Notes under the pieces: model-generated | What the model saw: only the letters and a program-made list of their open reading frames with translations | The model's database searches: none | Told to the model about the DNA's origin: nothing | Made by a program: the position numbers and the translations under genes | Source: Synechococcus sp. A18-25c | GTDB lineage: Bacteria; Cyanobacteriota; Cyanobacteriia; PCC-6307; Cyanobiaceae | Direction of reading: 5' to 3' | DNA length: 64,000 nucleotides | NCBI RefSeq assembly: GCF_014280035.1 | Contig: NZ_CP047957.1 | Coordinates: 1,860,001-1,924,000, forward strand | Shown here: piece after piece, positions 1 through 10,051 of the stretch | Position numbering within the stretch: position 1 is the first letter of the stretch | Layout of the letters: the number at the start of each line of letters is the position of its first letter

Positions 1-843
1 GGTGACGTCCGCTTGATCACCAACCCGACTCTTGACCCGGGTGTGATCTTCGGTTACCTGTTCCGCGCCCCCTTCGGCGGCGAAGGCTGGATCATCGGTG
101 TGAACTCCATGGAGGACATCATCGGTGGCCACATCTGGTTGGGCTTGACTCTGATCTTCGGTGGCATCTGGCACGTGATCACCAAGCCTTTCGGCTGGGT
201 GCGTCGCGCCTTCATCTGGAACGGTGAGGCCTACCTGAGCTACAGCCTTGGCGCTCTGAGCTTCATGAGCTTCATTGCCTCGGCTTACATCTGGTTCAAC
301 AACACGGCCTACCCTTCGGAGTTCTACGGCCCCACCAACGCCGAAGCTTCCCAGGCTCAAAGTTTCACCTTCCTGGTGCGTGACCAACGCCTCGGCGCCA
401 ACATCGGCTCGGCCATGGGCCCCACAGGCCTCGGTAAGTACCTGATGCGCTCCCCTACCGGCGAGATCATCTTCGGTGGTGAAACCATGCGTTTCTGGGA
501 CTTCCGTGGCCCTTGGCTTGAGCCTCTGCGTGGTCCCAACGGTCTGAGCCTCGACAAGCTTCAGAACGACATTCAGCCCTGGCAGGTTCGTCGTGCTGCT
601 GAGTACATGACCCACGCTCCCAACGCGTCGATCAACTCTGTGGGCGGCATCATCACCGAACCCAACTCGGTGAACTTTGTGAACATCCGCCAGTGGCTGG
701 CTGCAACACAGTTCGTGCTTGCTTTCTTCTTCCTGGTGGGTCACCTCTGGCATGCCGGCCGCGCCCGTGCTGCTGCTGCCGGTTTCGAGAAAGGGATCGA
801 CCGCCAGGCCGAACCGACCCTCGCCATGCCCGACCTCGACTGA
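1..843 (+). CDS. psbC: Photosystem II CP43 chlorophyll apoprotein, 3' part
   Basis: This is the C-terminal 280 residues of CP43, the inner antenna protein of photosystem II in the thylakoid membrane. The reading frame is open from base 1, so the 5' part lies outside the window; the full family length is about 460 residues. Typical CP43 stretches are visible: [14 protein letters not shown], the large lumenal loop with [13 protein letters not shown] and [34 protein letters not shown] with the conserved arginine near the manganese cluster, and the C-terminal [20 protein letters not shown]. psbD normally lies just upstream and overlaps psbC. A hairpin with a T run follows at 888-914. Identity is certain. 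Confidence 0.98.
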   Translation, partial: GDVRLITNPTLDPGVIFGYLFRAPFGGEGWIIGVNSMEDIIGGHIWLGLTLIFGGIWHVITKPFGWVRRAFIWNGEAYLSYSLGALSFMSFIASAYIWFNNTAYPSEFYGPTNAEASQAQSFTFLVRDQRLGANIGSAMGPTGLGKYLMRSPTGEIIFGGETMRFWDFRGPWLEPLRGPNGLSLDKLQNDIQPWQVRRAAEYMTHAPNASINSVGGIITEPNSVNFVNIRQWLAATQFVLAFFFLVGHLWHAGRARAAAAGFEKGIDRQAEPTLAMPDLD

Positions 844-887
844 TCATTCCGATCAGCCGATTCAGTTCCTCAAGCGATTGTCATTCA

Positions 888-914
888 CCCTCGCCTCAAG
901 GCGGGGGTTTTTTA
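888..914 (+). terminator. Rho-independent terminator after psbC
   Basis: CCCTCGCC and GGCGGGGG form a stem around a short TCAA loop, followed directly by TTTTTT. It lies 45 nt after the psbC stop codon and fits the end of a psbDC transcript. Confidence 0.8.
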
Positions 915-1017
915 TTGCAAGCCACGACCGCTGATCAGCGCACCCACTCCAGCCAACAGAAAATCGACTTGCTGCACAACGTGCTGGGGCGATGGCTGGA
1001 GTCCGGTGGTGTTTCCC

Positions 1018-1278
1018 TCAGAAACCCATATCCATGAGGGTGTGGCTCGCCGGTGGTTCATGGCGTTCTTGACCAGCCGAGGGCGGCGCCTGACCAGCAT
1101 CAGCTCGACTCCGCTCTTCACTGGACTGCATGAAGTAATCCTGTTCAGCAGACAGATTCAATGCCGCTGAACTCGACTCTGTGGAATGCACCGACAACGG
1201 CTCCATTCCCGAAGCGTTGAGGGCCAGGGTTCCTGCGAGCAACAGTGCACCCGTGACCGGGAGAAGACAACGAAGCAT
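1018..1278 (-). CDS. Small exported hypothetical protein
   Basis: The 86-residue product begins MLRCLLPVTGALLLAGTLALNASG, which has the basic start, hydrophobic core and small residues of a Sec signal peptide. The mature part is short, polar and rich in Ser, Glu and Ala. An in-frame TTG lies two codons upstream, but the ATG at 1278 gives the cleaner signal peptide. It points away from maf and towards psbC. I do not recognise a family, and the remainder could be a chance reading frame, so confidence is moderate. Confidence 0.45.
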   Translation of the reverse strand: MLRCLLPVTGALLLAGTLALNASGMEPLSVHSTESSSAALNLSAEQDYFMQSSEERSRADAGQAPPSAGQERHEPPASHTLMDMGF

Positions 1279-1357
1279 GGCCAAAAGTGTGAGGAGGGGC
1301 CTGCCTTCGGATTAGCTACGGGCGTCAAAAAATGGCAATGCCGTTGCCGGCGGTGCG

Positions 1358-1933
1358 TCATGGCACAGACGACAACCATCGCCGCAACAGCGGAAGACTC
1401 AAACCGATCACATTGGAGTAGCAGCCATCAAGGCGCTCCACACAACTGCCACCACGGCCTTCAAGAGCGAAGCCTCCGGCACATTGCAGCGGCTCACCGC
1501 TGTTGACGTAAGCCTCAATCTCCTGATCGCTGAGGTCAGAAAACAGCACGCGGGTTGTCACGCAGGTCAGCTGCGGACTGAAGGAAGCGTTCGAGGCCGG
1601 TGCAAGCAGGCAATGCCCGGTGTGCAGCTCCCCCCAGCCGCCGCGCATGCGGCGCCAGCGCTCGGCCGCCTGTTGGGCATCCGCCGGCTTGCCGAACACC
1701 ACACCGTTGAACACCAGCACCGAGTCGCACCCCAACACAACGGAGATGGCTGTGTCTGCCAGCTGCGTCGCCACCGCTTCCGCTTTCGCCTTGGCCAGCA
1801 GCTGAACCAACGTGGTGGGGTCCGAATTGTGGATGGTGGACTCATCCACACCGCTGACCTGCACCCGATGAGGGATGGCCGCTTGCTCAAGCAGACGACG
1901 TCGTGCCGGAGACGCAGAAGCCAACAGCAGCAT
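1358..1933 (-). CDS. maf: Maf-like nucleoside triphosphate pyrophosphatase
   Basis: This cytoplasmic enzyme of the Maf/Ham1 fold hydrolyses non-canonical or modified nucleoside triphosphates to monophosphates and pyrophosphate. The N-terminus [17 protein letters not shown] is the family signature for phosphate binding. [17 protein letters not shown] carries the catalytic Asp region and Lys, and [10 protein letters not shown] is the second conserved block. At 191 residues it has the usual family length. psbC followed by maf is a familiar order in marine Synechococcus. It is transcribed divergently from the next gene, with which it shares its upstream region. Confidence 0.93.
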   Translation of the reverse strand: MLLLASASPARRRLLEQAAIPHRVQVSGVDESTIHNSDPTTLVQLLAKAKAEAVATQLADTAISVVLGCDSVLVFNGVVFGKPADAQQAAERWRRMRGGWGELHTGHCLLAPASNASFSPQLTCVTTRVLFSDLSDQEIEAYVNSGEPLQCAGGFALEGRGGSCVERLDGCYSNVIGLSLPLLRRWLSSVP

Positions 1934-1965
1934 GGAGCCCTCAATTCAGGAAGCTGACCACGAGA

Positions 1966-2379
1966 ATGGCATTAACAGCCTTCACCAGGACCGGTCGCGT
2001 GATCCTTCAGGACCCCAGTGAGTTAACGCGGCACGCTCTGCAGAGAGCCCGTCAAGCCGTTCGTTGCTTGCCATTTCAGCGCAACTTTTACCGTCACCTG
2101 GAGTCGGGTGCCATGAGCAGTGGCGAACTGGTGGCTCTCGACGACTGGCCAGCCATGACGCGGCAACGGCTCAATGCCAGCCAGACCGAGGATCACCTGA
2201 TCTGGCTGATTCAACTGGGGGTTCTGCGCAGGGAAGTGGATGGGCAGGGCCTGACCGAACGGGTGCGACTCACGCCGCTCGGCAGGGATGTGCTGATCAA
2301 CTGGCCGGAGTCCATTCCCTCAGCTGGATTGACCCACCGACTGTTTCACTGGTGCCGCCGCCACCGCCCCAGATGGTGA
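1966..2379 (+). CDS. Conserved cyanobacterial protein, Npun_F0494-like
   Basis: This protein of about 137 residues contains ALTAFTRTGRVILQDPSELT and a helix-rich C-terminal half with LIWLIQLGVLRREV and RVRLTPLGRDVLINWP, which looks like a winged-helix-type segment. I recall a cyanobacteria-only family with this look but cannot name a function. The frame is open further upstream (to 1903), but that part overlaps the start of maf, so I chose the ATG at 1966. Its last 20 codons overlap the 3' end of the convergent lanthionine synthetase gene. This is unusual and suggests that the synthetase operon was inserted here. Confidence 0.7.
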   Translation: MALTAFTRTGRVILQDPSELTRHALQRARQAVRCLPFQRNFYRHLESGAMSSGELVALDDWPAMTRQRLNASQTEDHLIWLIQLGVLRREVDGQGLTERVRLTPLGRDVLINWPESIPSAGLTHRLFHWCRRHRPRW

Positions 2380-5300
2380 GAGAAGTCCAATCGACAGCAC
2401 GGACTGCAAACGATCATCACGAGTCACCTGATCGATCAAAGCAAGGCCGATTCCGGAGAGACCGGTGAAGCACCCCGGAAGCAACACGTTGCTGCCAGAG
2501 GTACCGAAGCATCGATACGATCCACCAAGACACCTTGCTCGAGCAATGGACTGATTTACCAGCCGCGACGAGCGCTCGATAGCCGCAGAGCGCAACGCCG
2601 CAGGCAACTGATCAGCCCAGGGCCCCTCCGCCACGATCCGCAACAGAGAGGCATTCCCCATCGTTCCGCAACAGAGGTGGTCCATCTCGGTAAAAGGGAA
2701 CGCAGTCAAGGTTTGAAGGGCCGTGGTCATCTCGTCAAGGCAGATCGCATCCCAGAGAGGAGTACCAAACAAACAAGCGCGGCTGAGGGCAATGCCGGGT
2801 GCACCGTGGCACCAGGAGGTCATGAAGGTCGAGGGCTGGTCAGGTTTGTAGTCGCGATAATCGGGCCAATTGCCATGGTCGGCATCAAAACGCTCCCGCT
2901 CATAAGCCAAGGCGCGCGACGCCCCCTCGATGAAACGGGATTCACCCACACGCTGGCCAATCTTGACCAGCGCGGCGGCGAATCCGGCGGTGCCATGGGA
3001 GAACCCGAGCAGGGGGTGACGATCTAAACCACCCAAGGACCACCCCCCTTCCTCCTTTTGATGCAGCAGAAGCTGATCGCCACAGAGCAAAGCGCACTCC
3101 AAGGCCCGCGCCGAACCGTTCTCCAGAAGCGGGCCGATGAGACCAGCGACGCCTCCGATCACATCAAGGGTGAGATCAGACCGAATGTGATCTGGCAGCA
3201 GGGCAGAAATCAACGACGACTCCAGCTCTTGAAGCGACTCGCGAAGGTCTTGTTCGCTGGAGGCCGCCAGTTGCTGAAGACAAAGCAACGTGCCTCCACA
3301 GCCGCTCAACCCCAAGGCCTGATCGCGCCACCAACGCAAACGCATGCCATCACGAGTGGACTCCCCCATCTGCAGGAGGGGAGGCATCAAGGCCTTCAAG
3401 AGGTCAGACCGGGCAGCGTCTTCAGGGAAATGGGCCGCCAGCAGGGCGACTCCGGCCGTCCCGCCATAGAGCGAATTACCGACGGGGCCGAAGGAGAATT
3501 TTTCGCCATCACTACCGAGATCCATCCCCAACCAATCGACCAAGCCGTCGGCATCTCGGATGGCAATCTCTGCCAGACCATCCAGCAGGCGACCTGCTTC
3601 TAAACGCAACTGCTCAGGCGTCAAGACGGCAACATCAATCTCTTCGAGCGCGGGTGCCACCTCCTGCCAACCGTCCTCGCGGGTGACACGCGCGCGACTG
3701 GTGCCACGAATCAGCTGCTCCTGAAACTGAACCTCTACGGCATCCAACGTCTCAATCCGTTGCCGACTGGATTCAAGGCCACTGGTTTCAATGAAGTTTT
3801 CAACAGGTGCGAATCCATTGCTTAGGGGGAGGTCGTTGCCGTCGATTGCATGCACAAAAAAGGGAATATCAAGCCTTTCCATCTGGCGCACTTCCTCATC
3901 GAACACCGGCCAATGCTTGGGCTGATCGGTCGCCATCAGAAAACTGCGACTGAGCTGCTCCAGCACCAATCCCTGGCTCAATGGTGAACGCAGGGCCGCG
4001 GGCTCCAGTTGTTGACGCTGCAACGCGAAATAGACGCGGGTTGCCCTCAGCACGATGCGCCGCGGAAGACCACGGAAGCGTTCGAGCACACCGTTGGATC
4101 CGATCCAGTGATCACGGGTCTGTTCAAAAGCAAGGCACTGTTCACGAAAGCCTTCACAGAACACCTCGAGATGCCTGTTGAGCCCATTGGTTTCACCAAA
4201 CCCCACCGGAAGGCTTGTGGGCACCTCAGAAGGGACCATGATGCGACCGGCCATCATTCCATCGCTGTTGAGACCCAACCAACCGGCGCTCTTCATGGTG
4301 GTGGAGGCGGGCGGAGCGATGCCAAGCGCACTGATATCAACAGCAGTCCGAGCCTGACCGATAAACATCCAGGTAGGCAGAAGACCAGAACGAAGAATGG
4401 AGTTCTGACAGCGTTTCTGGAGATCCGACTGATTCAGAGTGGTCTGATACTCCGACGCATCACTGATGTGATCCGTTAGATCGGCCTCCAGGAGAGTTTC
4501 CGTGTCAATCAACAACAGCTGATCACCACAAGCGATCAGGTTCTCGTGATGACAATCGGTACAACCGAGGAGATGCAAGACGGCCGTCAGACGACCCGCA
4601 TTGCGATAGAAAAGCTTGAGTTCATCCTCTCCACGACAGAGACGATGTTCCACAAACTCCATGTAGCCGTAGTCATCACCGCAGTGAATGCTCAGTCTCC
4701 TCAGGGGGGGCAACGCAGTGTTGCGATTGAGATGGTCAAGAGCTTGTTGATACGCAAGGTCAACCCCCATGTCCTTGGGTTTGTAGACCAAGCGTGATGT
4801 GCTGTCGCCATCCGGGGTCGCAAAGGTCAGAACACTGACCGCCTGCCCTCCGTTATGGGGGTCACTCAAGCCCTGCTTGATGTGGATGAGTGCAGCCGTG
4901 GGTGCAATGCCGAAGGTCTGCTGCAAGGGGGCGACATCCGCATCAATCCTGCGCAGCATCCCTTCGTTGGACTGGCGCCAATACAGGCACACCAAACCGA
5001 GATACCGGCCCAGCACAGGGAAGGTCTTGAGCAAACCGTCCAATCCATCAGCACGATGGTGCCGAATGAAGCGCTCGTAGTACTCGCGCACCGGTGGTCC
5101 CTGACCATCGCCTCCCGCACCGAGGTGGGCCAGAAGCATCACACCAGGAGGTCGCAACAGGTTGAACTGCTCAAACAGCACCTGCTCAGAGACGCTGCAG
5201 AGTCGGCTCAAGAGTGATTGACCTAGAGCCTGAAAAGCGCCGTCGTTGAATGATCGCGTCTGCAAATCGGAAAGGCTGTCGCGCAGCCTGGCCACAGCAT

Positions 5301-5700
5301 CGTCGACAACCGGCAGCCAGAGGTCTTGAAACGGAAGCTGCTGCGCGTCCGAATCCTCAGCGACGTAGGGATGCAGGGCACGATCGGGATCGGATCGCAA
5401 CGCGGTCTGCAGCGCCTTCAGTTCATCCCACCAGGGTTCAATATCGGCTGCTTGTTCAGGCTTTGAGGCACGGGCCAAGACGCGAAGCAAGGTGTCCGCA
5501 TCAAGGCCTGACCAAGCAAAGCGACGCGACAGCTTGTGGTCTTCTTGAGGTGCGATCGCGTCGAGCCAAGTTTGACCGAGGCCTTGCTGAAAGCCGTTGA
5601 GGTCATCACAGCTGACCGCTGAGTCGTTCGCTGGATTCTTCTCCGCTTGCAGTAGTTGATGCAAGGAAGGCCATATCTCCTTCTCGGATATCAGCGTCAC
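2320..5700 (-). CDS. procM: Class II lanthionine synthetase, ProcM type
   Basis: This bifunctional enzyme of 1126 residues dehydrates Ser/Thr in a precursor core and then adds Cys thiols to make (methyl)lanthionine rings. The N-terminal dehydratase has the kinase-like motifs LVYKPKDMGVDLAYQQAL, CTDCHHENLIACGDQL and LLIDTETLLEADL. The C-terminal cyclase has GFSHGTAGFA, SWCHGAPGIALSRA and HLCCGTMGN. Zinc ligands are C964, C1010 and C1011: the His of the usual CHG is replaced by Cys. This three-cysteine site is the mark of the ProcM group, whose known members accept very many different substrates. It is the last gene of the export operon, overlaps the upstream ABC gene by 4 nt and overlaps its convergent neighbour by 60 nt. 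A short non-family tail follows the last cyclase motif. Confidence 0.95.
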   Translation of the reverse strand: MTLISEKEIWPSLHQLLQAEKNPANDSAVSCDDLNGFQQGLGQTWLDAIAPQEDHKLSRRFAWSGLDADTLLRVLARASKPEQAADIEPWWDELKALQTALRSDPDRALHPYVAEDSDAQQLPFQDLWLPVVDDAVARLRDSLSDLQTRSFNDGAFQALGQSLLSRLCSVSEQVLFEQFNLLRPPGVMLLAHLGAGGDGQGPPVREYYERFIRHHRADGLDGLLKTFPVLGRYLGLVCLYWRQSNEGMLRRIDADVAPLQQTFGIAPTAALIHIKQGLSDPHNGGQAVSVLTFATPDGDSTSRLVYKPKDMGVDLAYQQALDHLNRNTALPPLRRLSIHCGDDYGYMEFVEHRLCRGEDELKLFYRNAGRLTAVLHLLGCTDCHHENLIACGDQLLLIDTETLLEADLTDHISDASEYQTTLNQSDLQKRCQNSILRSGLLPTWMFIGQARTAVDISALGIAPPASTTMKSAGWLGLNSDGMMAGRIMVPSEVPTSLPVGFGETNGLNRHLEVFCEGFREQCLAFEQTRDHWIGSNGVLERFRGLPRRIVLRATRVYFALQRQQLEPAALRSPLSQGLVLEQLSRSFLMATDQPKHWPVFDEEVRQMERLDIPFFVHAIDGNDLPLSNGFAPVENFIETSGLESSRQRIETLDAVEVQFQEQLIRGTSRARVTREDGWQEVAPALEEIDVAVLTPEQLRLEAGRLLDGLAEIAIRDADGLVDWLGMDLGSDGEKFSFGPVGNSLYGGTAGVALLAAHFPEDAARSDLLKALMPPLLQMGESTRDGMRLRWWRDQALGLSGCGGTLLCLQQLAASSEQDLRESLQELESSLISALLPDHIRSDLTLDVIGGVAGLIGPLLENGSARALECALLCGDQLLLHQKEEGGWSLGGLDRHPLLGFSHGTAGFAAALVKIGQRVGESRFIEGASRALAYERERFDADHGNWPDYRDYKPDQPSTFMTSWCHGAPGIALSRACLFGTPLWDAICLDEMTTALQTLTAFPFTEMDHLCCGTMGNASLLRIVAEGPWADQLPAALRSAAIERSSRLVNQSIARARCLGGSYRCFGTSGSNVLLPGCFTGLSGIGLALIDQVTRDDRLQSVLSIGLLSPSGAVAAAPVKQSVGQSS

Positions 5701-7841
5701 TGACCTTTAGAAATCATCTGCGCAAGGTAGCCGTACTCGCACAATTCGTCCCAGGTGCCATTTTCGGAGATTTCACCGTCTCGGAGCACCAGAATTCGAT
5801 CGGCATCTTTGATCGTCGCCAGCCGATGCGCAATGCTGATCCTGGTGATTCCAAGGGATTGAACAGTGGCATTGATGCGCTGCTGCGATGCAGGGTCAAG
5901 AGCACTGGTGGCCTCATCCATGATCAACACCTGAGGTTGATGGATCAGAGCTCTGGCGATGGCGATGCGCTGCGCCTGTCCTCCCGACACATTACCCGCA
6001 CCGTCCATCAGAAGAGTCTCAAGTTTCATCGGCATGGCCTCCACCTCATCAGCCACGGAGGCCGCGCGTAATGCCTCCCAGATCGTGTCCTCATCGAGCG
6101 CAAGGCCTCCGCAGACAACGTCGTAGATCGAACCACCATTCAGATGTGCCGTCTGCAGCACAACGCCGAGTTGTCGTCTGTAGTGCCGAATCGAAAGCTG
6201 AGGCAGTGGAATGCCATCCACCAACACTTCACCTGCTTGGGGATCAACAAATCCCAGGAACATGCGCACCAACGTCGACTTGCCACAACCGCTGGGGCCG
6301 GTGATCACCGTGTGTTCACCCGGAGTGATCTCAAAGCTGAGATTGCGCAGAATGGGCCCAGACGCTCCTGGGAAGGTGTAAGTGACATCGCGAAATCGAT
6401 AGTGCCCTTCCACCTGATGGTGCACTGCGTCAGGTTCATAACCGCGTTCCACCTCTGCATAAAGAACGGGCTCTGCCCGTTTCCACAGAACGCTGGCACG
6501 TCCAAACGTGTTGGCCGTGAGGTTGGCCGCCTGGGACAGCGATGCATTGAACCCCGAAAAGGCAGCATTAAACGAAATAAAACTCACCAAAATAGCTTCG
6601 AATTCGGCCGAGCTATTGGCGTTGGCCAACAACCGATGGGTCACCACCGTGAACATCATCAGCGAGGCCAGAGGGCTGACCAAGGTTCCGAACATTTCAA
6701 TCCCGTCGCTGTAGATGTTGCTGCGCAGCTGCAATAGTGCATAACGATTCACTTCCTTCAACCAACGAAGCAGCACGAAGGGCTCGGCCGCGGCACTGCG
6801 GATCTGGGAGAGTCCGAACACAGACTGAAGCGAGAAATTAGTAATTTCTGCGCCTGTCTCCAAGAGTGGTTTTTGCAGTTCAATGTCACGAATGGTGAGA
6901 ACCAGCAGCCCCAGCAGTGAGACCAGGGTGAACAATGCGGCCCAGATCGCCAACTTGCTGTCGTAAACAAGCATCAAAATGAAATAGCCGAGGCTGAAGA
7001 CAGCTGACAGCAAGGTGGAAAGGACGCCGCTGCCCAGCACCTGACGCAATTGACTAATGGAGTTGGCGCGTGATGCGAGGTCACCAGTGGTGTATTGCGA
7101 GACAAATCGCATCGGCAAACGCATCACGCGGTCGAACACAGCGGTTTGCAACCTGAGATCCGTGATGCTCTCGATCCGCAACATCATCATCGTCTGTAGA
7201 TATTGCGCCGCGGCCACACCAGAGACCACCACAAGCACAATGGCCAACCCCTGCAATAACAGAGCGCTGTCGTTTTCCGGCAAGACACGATTCACCAGAA
7301 GATTGGTGAACACCGGGATGCTGAAGTGAAAACCCATCACCGCTGCCGATGCCAGCACCAAGGCCCAGATAGCCCTCCATTCGGTATCGAAAGCAAACGA
7401 AATCACGCGGAGAGGTCCGGTGACCTTGGCAGGCAACGACGGATAAATTTCGAAAGCATCACCATCGAGGCGCGCTGATTTCGGAACGGGCCAGCGTTGA
7501 TCCCGATCAGCGGAATAAAACCAGTTGCGCCCTTGATCACGGAACAGCGCCAGCGCTTCTCCGGAGCTCTGATCGTGAACGATCAACATCGGGAATTCAC
7601 TGCTCCAAGGCTCGCGCGGTGGATCCACACGGCGATGGTGAATGTCGTTGTGATCGAGCTGAACACTGATGTCGGCATCAGGGATGGCAATCAAAGGCCG
7701 CCATGGAGCCTGCAGATGGCGCAGACAGAAGCCAATCAGTCGCAGCTCGTGCTGCGGCAACAGATCCTCGCTGGACTGCAACAGGAGATCGCTCTCCAGA
7801 GCATCCACCTGCTGGAGCGCGCGCCGACGGGCCTCGCTCAT
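5697..7841 (-). CDS. NHLM-type lantibiotic export ABC transporter, permease/ATPase without peptidase
   Basis: This 714-residue inner-membrane half transporter is the second ABC subunit of the NHLM (Nif11/nitrile-hydratase-leader microcin) export system. About 140 N-terminal residues form a soluble domain with no C39 cysteine. Transmembrane segments follow (from VISFAFDTEWRAIWALVLAS), then the ATPase with Walker A ITGPSGCGKSTL, signature VSGGQAQRIAIARAL and Walker B VLIMDEATSALD. It probably pairs with the peptidase-containing transporter encoded just upstream. It shares 4-nt overlaps with both neighbours, so translation is probably coupled. Confidence 0.92.
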   Translation of the reverse strand: MSEARRRALQQVDALESDLLLQSSEDLLPQHELRLIGFCLRHLQAPWRPLIAIPDADISVQLDHNDIHHRRVDPPREPWSSEFPMLIVHDQSSGEALALFRDQGRNWFYSADRDQRWPVPKSARLDGDAFEIYPSLPAKVTGPLRVISFAFDTEWRAIWALVLASAAVMGFHFSIPVFTNLLVNRVLPENDSALLLQGLAIVLVVVSGVAAAQYLQTMMMLRIESITDLRLQTAVFDRVMRLPMRFVSQYTTGDLASRANSISQLRQVLGSGVLSTLLSAVFSLGYFILMLVYDSKLAIWAALFTLVSLLGLLVLTIRDIELQKPLLETGAEITNFSLQSVFGLSQIRSAAAEPFVLLRWLKEVNRYALLQLRSNIYSDGIEMFGTLVSPLASLMMFTVVTHRLLANANSSAEFEAILVSFISFNAAFSGFNASLSQAANLTANTFGRASVLWKRAEPVLYAEVERGYEPDAVHHQVEGHYRFRDVTYTFPGASGPILRNLSFEITPGEHTVITGPSGCGKSTLVRMFLGFVDPQAGEVLVDGIPLPQLSIRHYRRQLGVVLQTAHLNGGSIYDVVCGGLALDEDTIWEALRAASVADEVEAMPMKLETLLMDGAGNVSGGQAQRIAIARALIHQPQVLIMDEATSALDPASQQRINATVQSLGITRISIAHRLATIKDADRILVLRDGEISENGTWDELCEYGYLAQMISKGQ

Positions 7842-10051
7842 GGAATCACCTCCATTGACTCGCGACGTTCGGCAGCCACGAGTTTTGAAAATTCACTCAG
7901 AGGATCCTCCAGAAGCCGCTCAGGATGACCACGCTCGATCACCTGGCCCTTGGCCAGAACAAGCACCTGGTCACTGGCCAGAGCAGCATCAAGCCTGTGC
8001 GCAACGCTCACCACCGTGATCCCCCGCTGCTGAACGGCATCAAGAACCCGTCGCTGACTGAGGTTGTCGAGGGAACTGGTGGCTTCGTCGAGCAACAGGA
8101 TCGAAGGTCGGCGGATCAAGGCCCGGCAGATTTCCAGGCGCTGCCGTTCGCCACCACTGAGATCACTACCGTTGTCGCGCAACTGCCGCTGAAAGGCATC
8201 GGGATGACCAGTCACGGTCTCCAGGAACTGGGCATCAGCCGCGGCTTCTTGCAGATCTTGATCGGTGTACTCGGGGTTCCAAAGCGTGATGTTGTCGGCA
8301 ATGGAGGCGTTAAACACGAACACCTGTTGAGGCACGTAGGCGATGCTGCCCCGCACGAGCTGATCATCCAACTGTTCCCACGTCTTGCCATCGAACAGAA
8401 TTTGACCGTCCAACGGGTCCAAGAGCCCGGCAAGCATCCGGATCAAGGTGGTCTTGCCGGATCCACTTCCTCCCACAAGGGCCAGGCGTGACCCCGCAGG
8501 AACATCGAGATCCAGTGATGGGAGGAAGGGCGGATCAATCGCATTGAATCCATAGCTCACACCTTTGAGCGTGATCCGACCCTGAAGACGTTGATCGTGA
8601 TCAAGCGTTGACTCAAGACCTAAACGCGCTGATTGGAAGCTGCGCACATGGGGGTCATCGGCTGTGGACGTGAGATCCACCAGGCGGCCAAGATCACCGA
8701 TCAGTCGCTGAAGCGTGGAGCTCAACTGCGGCAAGGTGGAAATCGGAGCAATCAACTGTGCCTGCAGGAACTGAAACGACACCAACAGGCCAAGGGACAT
8801 GCGTCCCTGGATGATCAGCACCCCGCCCAATGTGATCACCAGGGCCGACAGCAACAGGGTGGCGGTACTAGCACTGATGCTTGACCAGGCGAGCTGCGCG
8901 CCAAGCAACTGGTTTTGCTCGACGACCGAACCGAAATTGCCCTGCCACTGGCTGAGGAAATCAAACTCAAGTCCAGACGCCTTCAGCGTTTCAATCGTGT
9001 TGATACCTTGCAGCGCTCGGCCCTGAGCTTTGCCCTGTTCAATCGCGAGCTTACGGTTGGCGTCGTAACGCTGAGCCGTCAGCCACCAGTTGAGCAGCAG
9101 ATTGAGGGCGAGAACAACCGCCACCAACATGGTGAGCCAGAACGAGATCAAGCAGCTCACCACCAACAACAACAGCGCAGCCCAGGTGCTCACCAAGAAC
9201 CGCAGCAACTGCGCCACCACCACCTGGGTGGTTTGCATGCCGAGCAGCATCCGCGACGACAATTCGCCGGCCATGCGCACCTGAAAAAAGGCCCACGGCA
9301 CCGAGAACAGCTTTTCAAACAGTTCAGCGGTGAGCTTCTTGGAAAGCAGCAGCTCCAGGCGCCTCAGCACCACAAACTGCACTGCCATCAGGATCAGCCA
9401 CATCAAGCAACTGAAGGCCAACAGCCACACAATGGGAATCCCGAAATAGAGCCGCTCCTCCTGGAGGAAATCCGTAATGAAGGATGCGGTGAGACCCGCC
9501 ACCAGCAGATTGGGCACGAGGAGGGCCGAGGCCACCACCATCAATCGCAGCAGCTGGTTGCGGTAAGGAAACAGCAGGCCGGGCAGCATCCACAACGGCG
9601 AGCGATCTTGACCGCCTCGATGGAAATCCGAACCTGGTGAGAACTCCAGCACCACGCCGGTGAAATGATCGAGAAATTCCTCCATCAGAACGCGCACGCG
9701 TCCTTGCGCTGGATCGCTCAGAAACGCGTGCGTTTGGTCGAACCCCTCGACCACAAGGAAATGATTGAAACCCCAGAAGATCACGCAGGGAAACTGACCT
9801 TGAAGCATCAGCTGCTCACCGGAGCAGCGATAGGCCTTGGTTTGAAGCCCGTATTGACGGGCGGCTACCAAGACACGCTGGGCATTCGAACCGTCGCGAT
9901 TGATGCCACAGGCACGACGCAGCTCCGTCAAGGGCACAATGCGGCCGTGATAGCGAAGGATCGTTGCCAAAGAGGCAGCTCCGCATTCGGCGGCCTCGTA
10001 TTGCAGAACAGTTGTGGCCTTGACCCGTCTTGATGTTGCACTGGCCATCAA
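7838..10051 (-). CDS. NHLM-type peptidase-containing ABC transporter (leader protease and exporter)
   Basis: This 737-residue protein cuts precursor leaders after a double-glycine motif and drives export across the inner membrane. The N-terminal C39 peptidase is intact: Q17, C23 in QYEAAECGAASL, H97 in FNHFLVVEGF and D113 in LSDPAQGR. Transmembrane helices follow, then an ATPase with Walker A LVGGSGSGKTTL, signature LSGGERQRLEICRAL and Walker B ILLLDEATSSLD. The precursors at 26-31 kb end their leaders in GG, exactly what this peptidase class recognises. Overlaps of 4 nt on both sides place it inside the operon. Confidence 0.95.
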   Translation of the reverse strand: MMASATSRRVKATTVLQYEAAECGAASLATILRYHGRIVPLTELRRACGINRDGSNAQRVLVAARQYGLQTKAYRCSGEQLMLQGQFPCVIFWGFNHFLVVEGFDQTHAFLSDPAQGRVRVLMEEFLDHFTGVVLEFSPGSDFHRGGQDRSPLWMLPGLLFPYRNQLLRLMVVASALLVPNLLVAGLTASFITDFLQEERLYFGIPIVWLLAFSCLMWLILMAVQFVVLRRLELLLSKKLTAELFEKLFSVPWAFFQVRMAGELSSRMLLGMQTTQVVVAQLLRFLVSTWAALLLLVVSCLISFWLTMLVAVVLALNLLLNWWLTAQRYDANRKLAIEQGKAQGRALQGINTIETLKASGLEFDFLSQWQGNFGSVVEQNQLLGAQLAWSSISASTATLLLSALVITLGGVLIIQGRMSLGLLVSFQFLQAQLIAPISTLPQLSSTLQRLIGDLGRLVDLTSTADDPHVRSFQSARLGLESTLDHDQRLQGRITLKGVSYGFNAIDPPFLPSLDLDVPAGSRLALVGGSGSGKTTLIRMLAGLLDPLDGQILFDGKTWEQLDDQLVRGSIAYVPQQVFVFNASIADNITLWNPEYTDQDLQEAAADAQFLETVTGHPDAFQRQLRDNGSDLSGGERQRLEICRALIRRPSILLLDEATSSLDNLSQRRVLDAVQQRGITVVSVAHRLDAALASDQVLVLAKGQVIERGHPERLLEDPLSEFSKLVAAERRESMEVIP

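Noticed and set aside
3058-3603. Plus-strand 181-codon frame opposite the lanthionine synthetase
   Set aside because: It is a shadow frame: no family motifs, irregular composition, and it lies entirely inside a gene with unmistakable catalytic motifs on the other strand.
9051-9593. Alternative small minus-strand frames inside the peptidase-ABC gene
   Set aside because: They are out-of-frame readings within a gene whose main frame has complete transporter motifs.
8915-9640. Plus-strand 241-codon Gln/His-rich frame
   Set aside because: It lies antisense to the peptidase-ABC transporter; its Gln/His-rich repeats are the reverse reading of Leu/Val-rich membrane helices.
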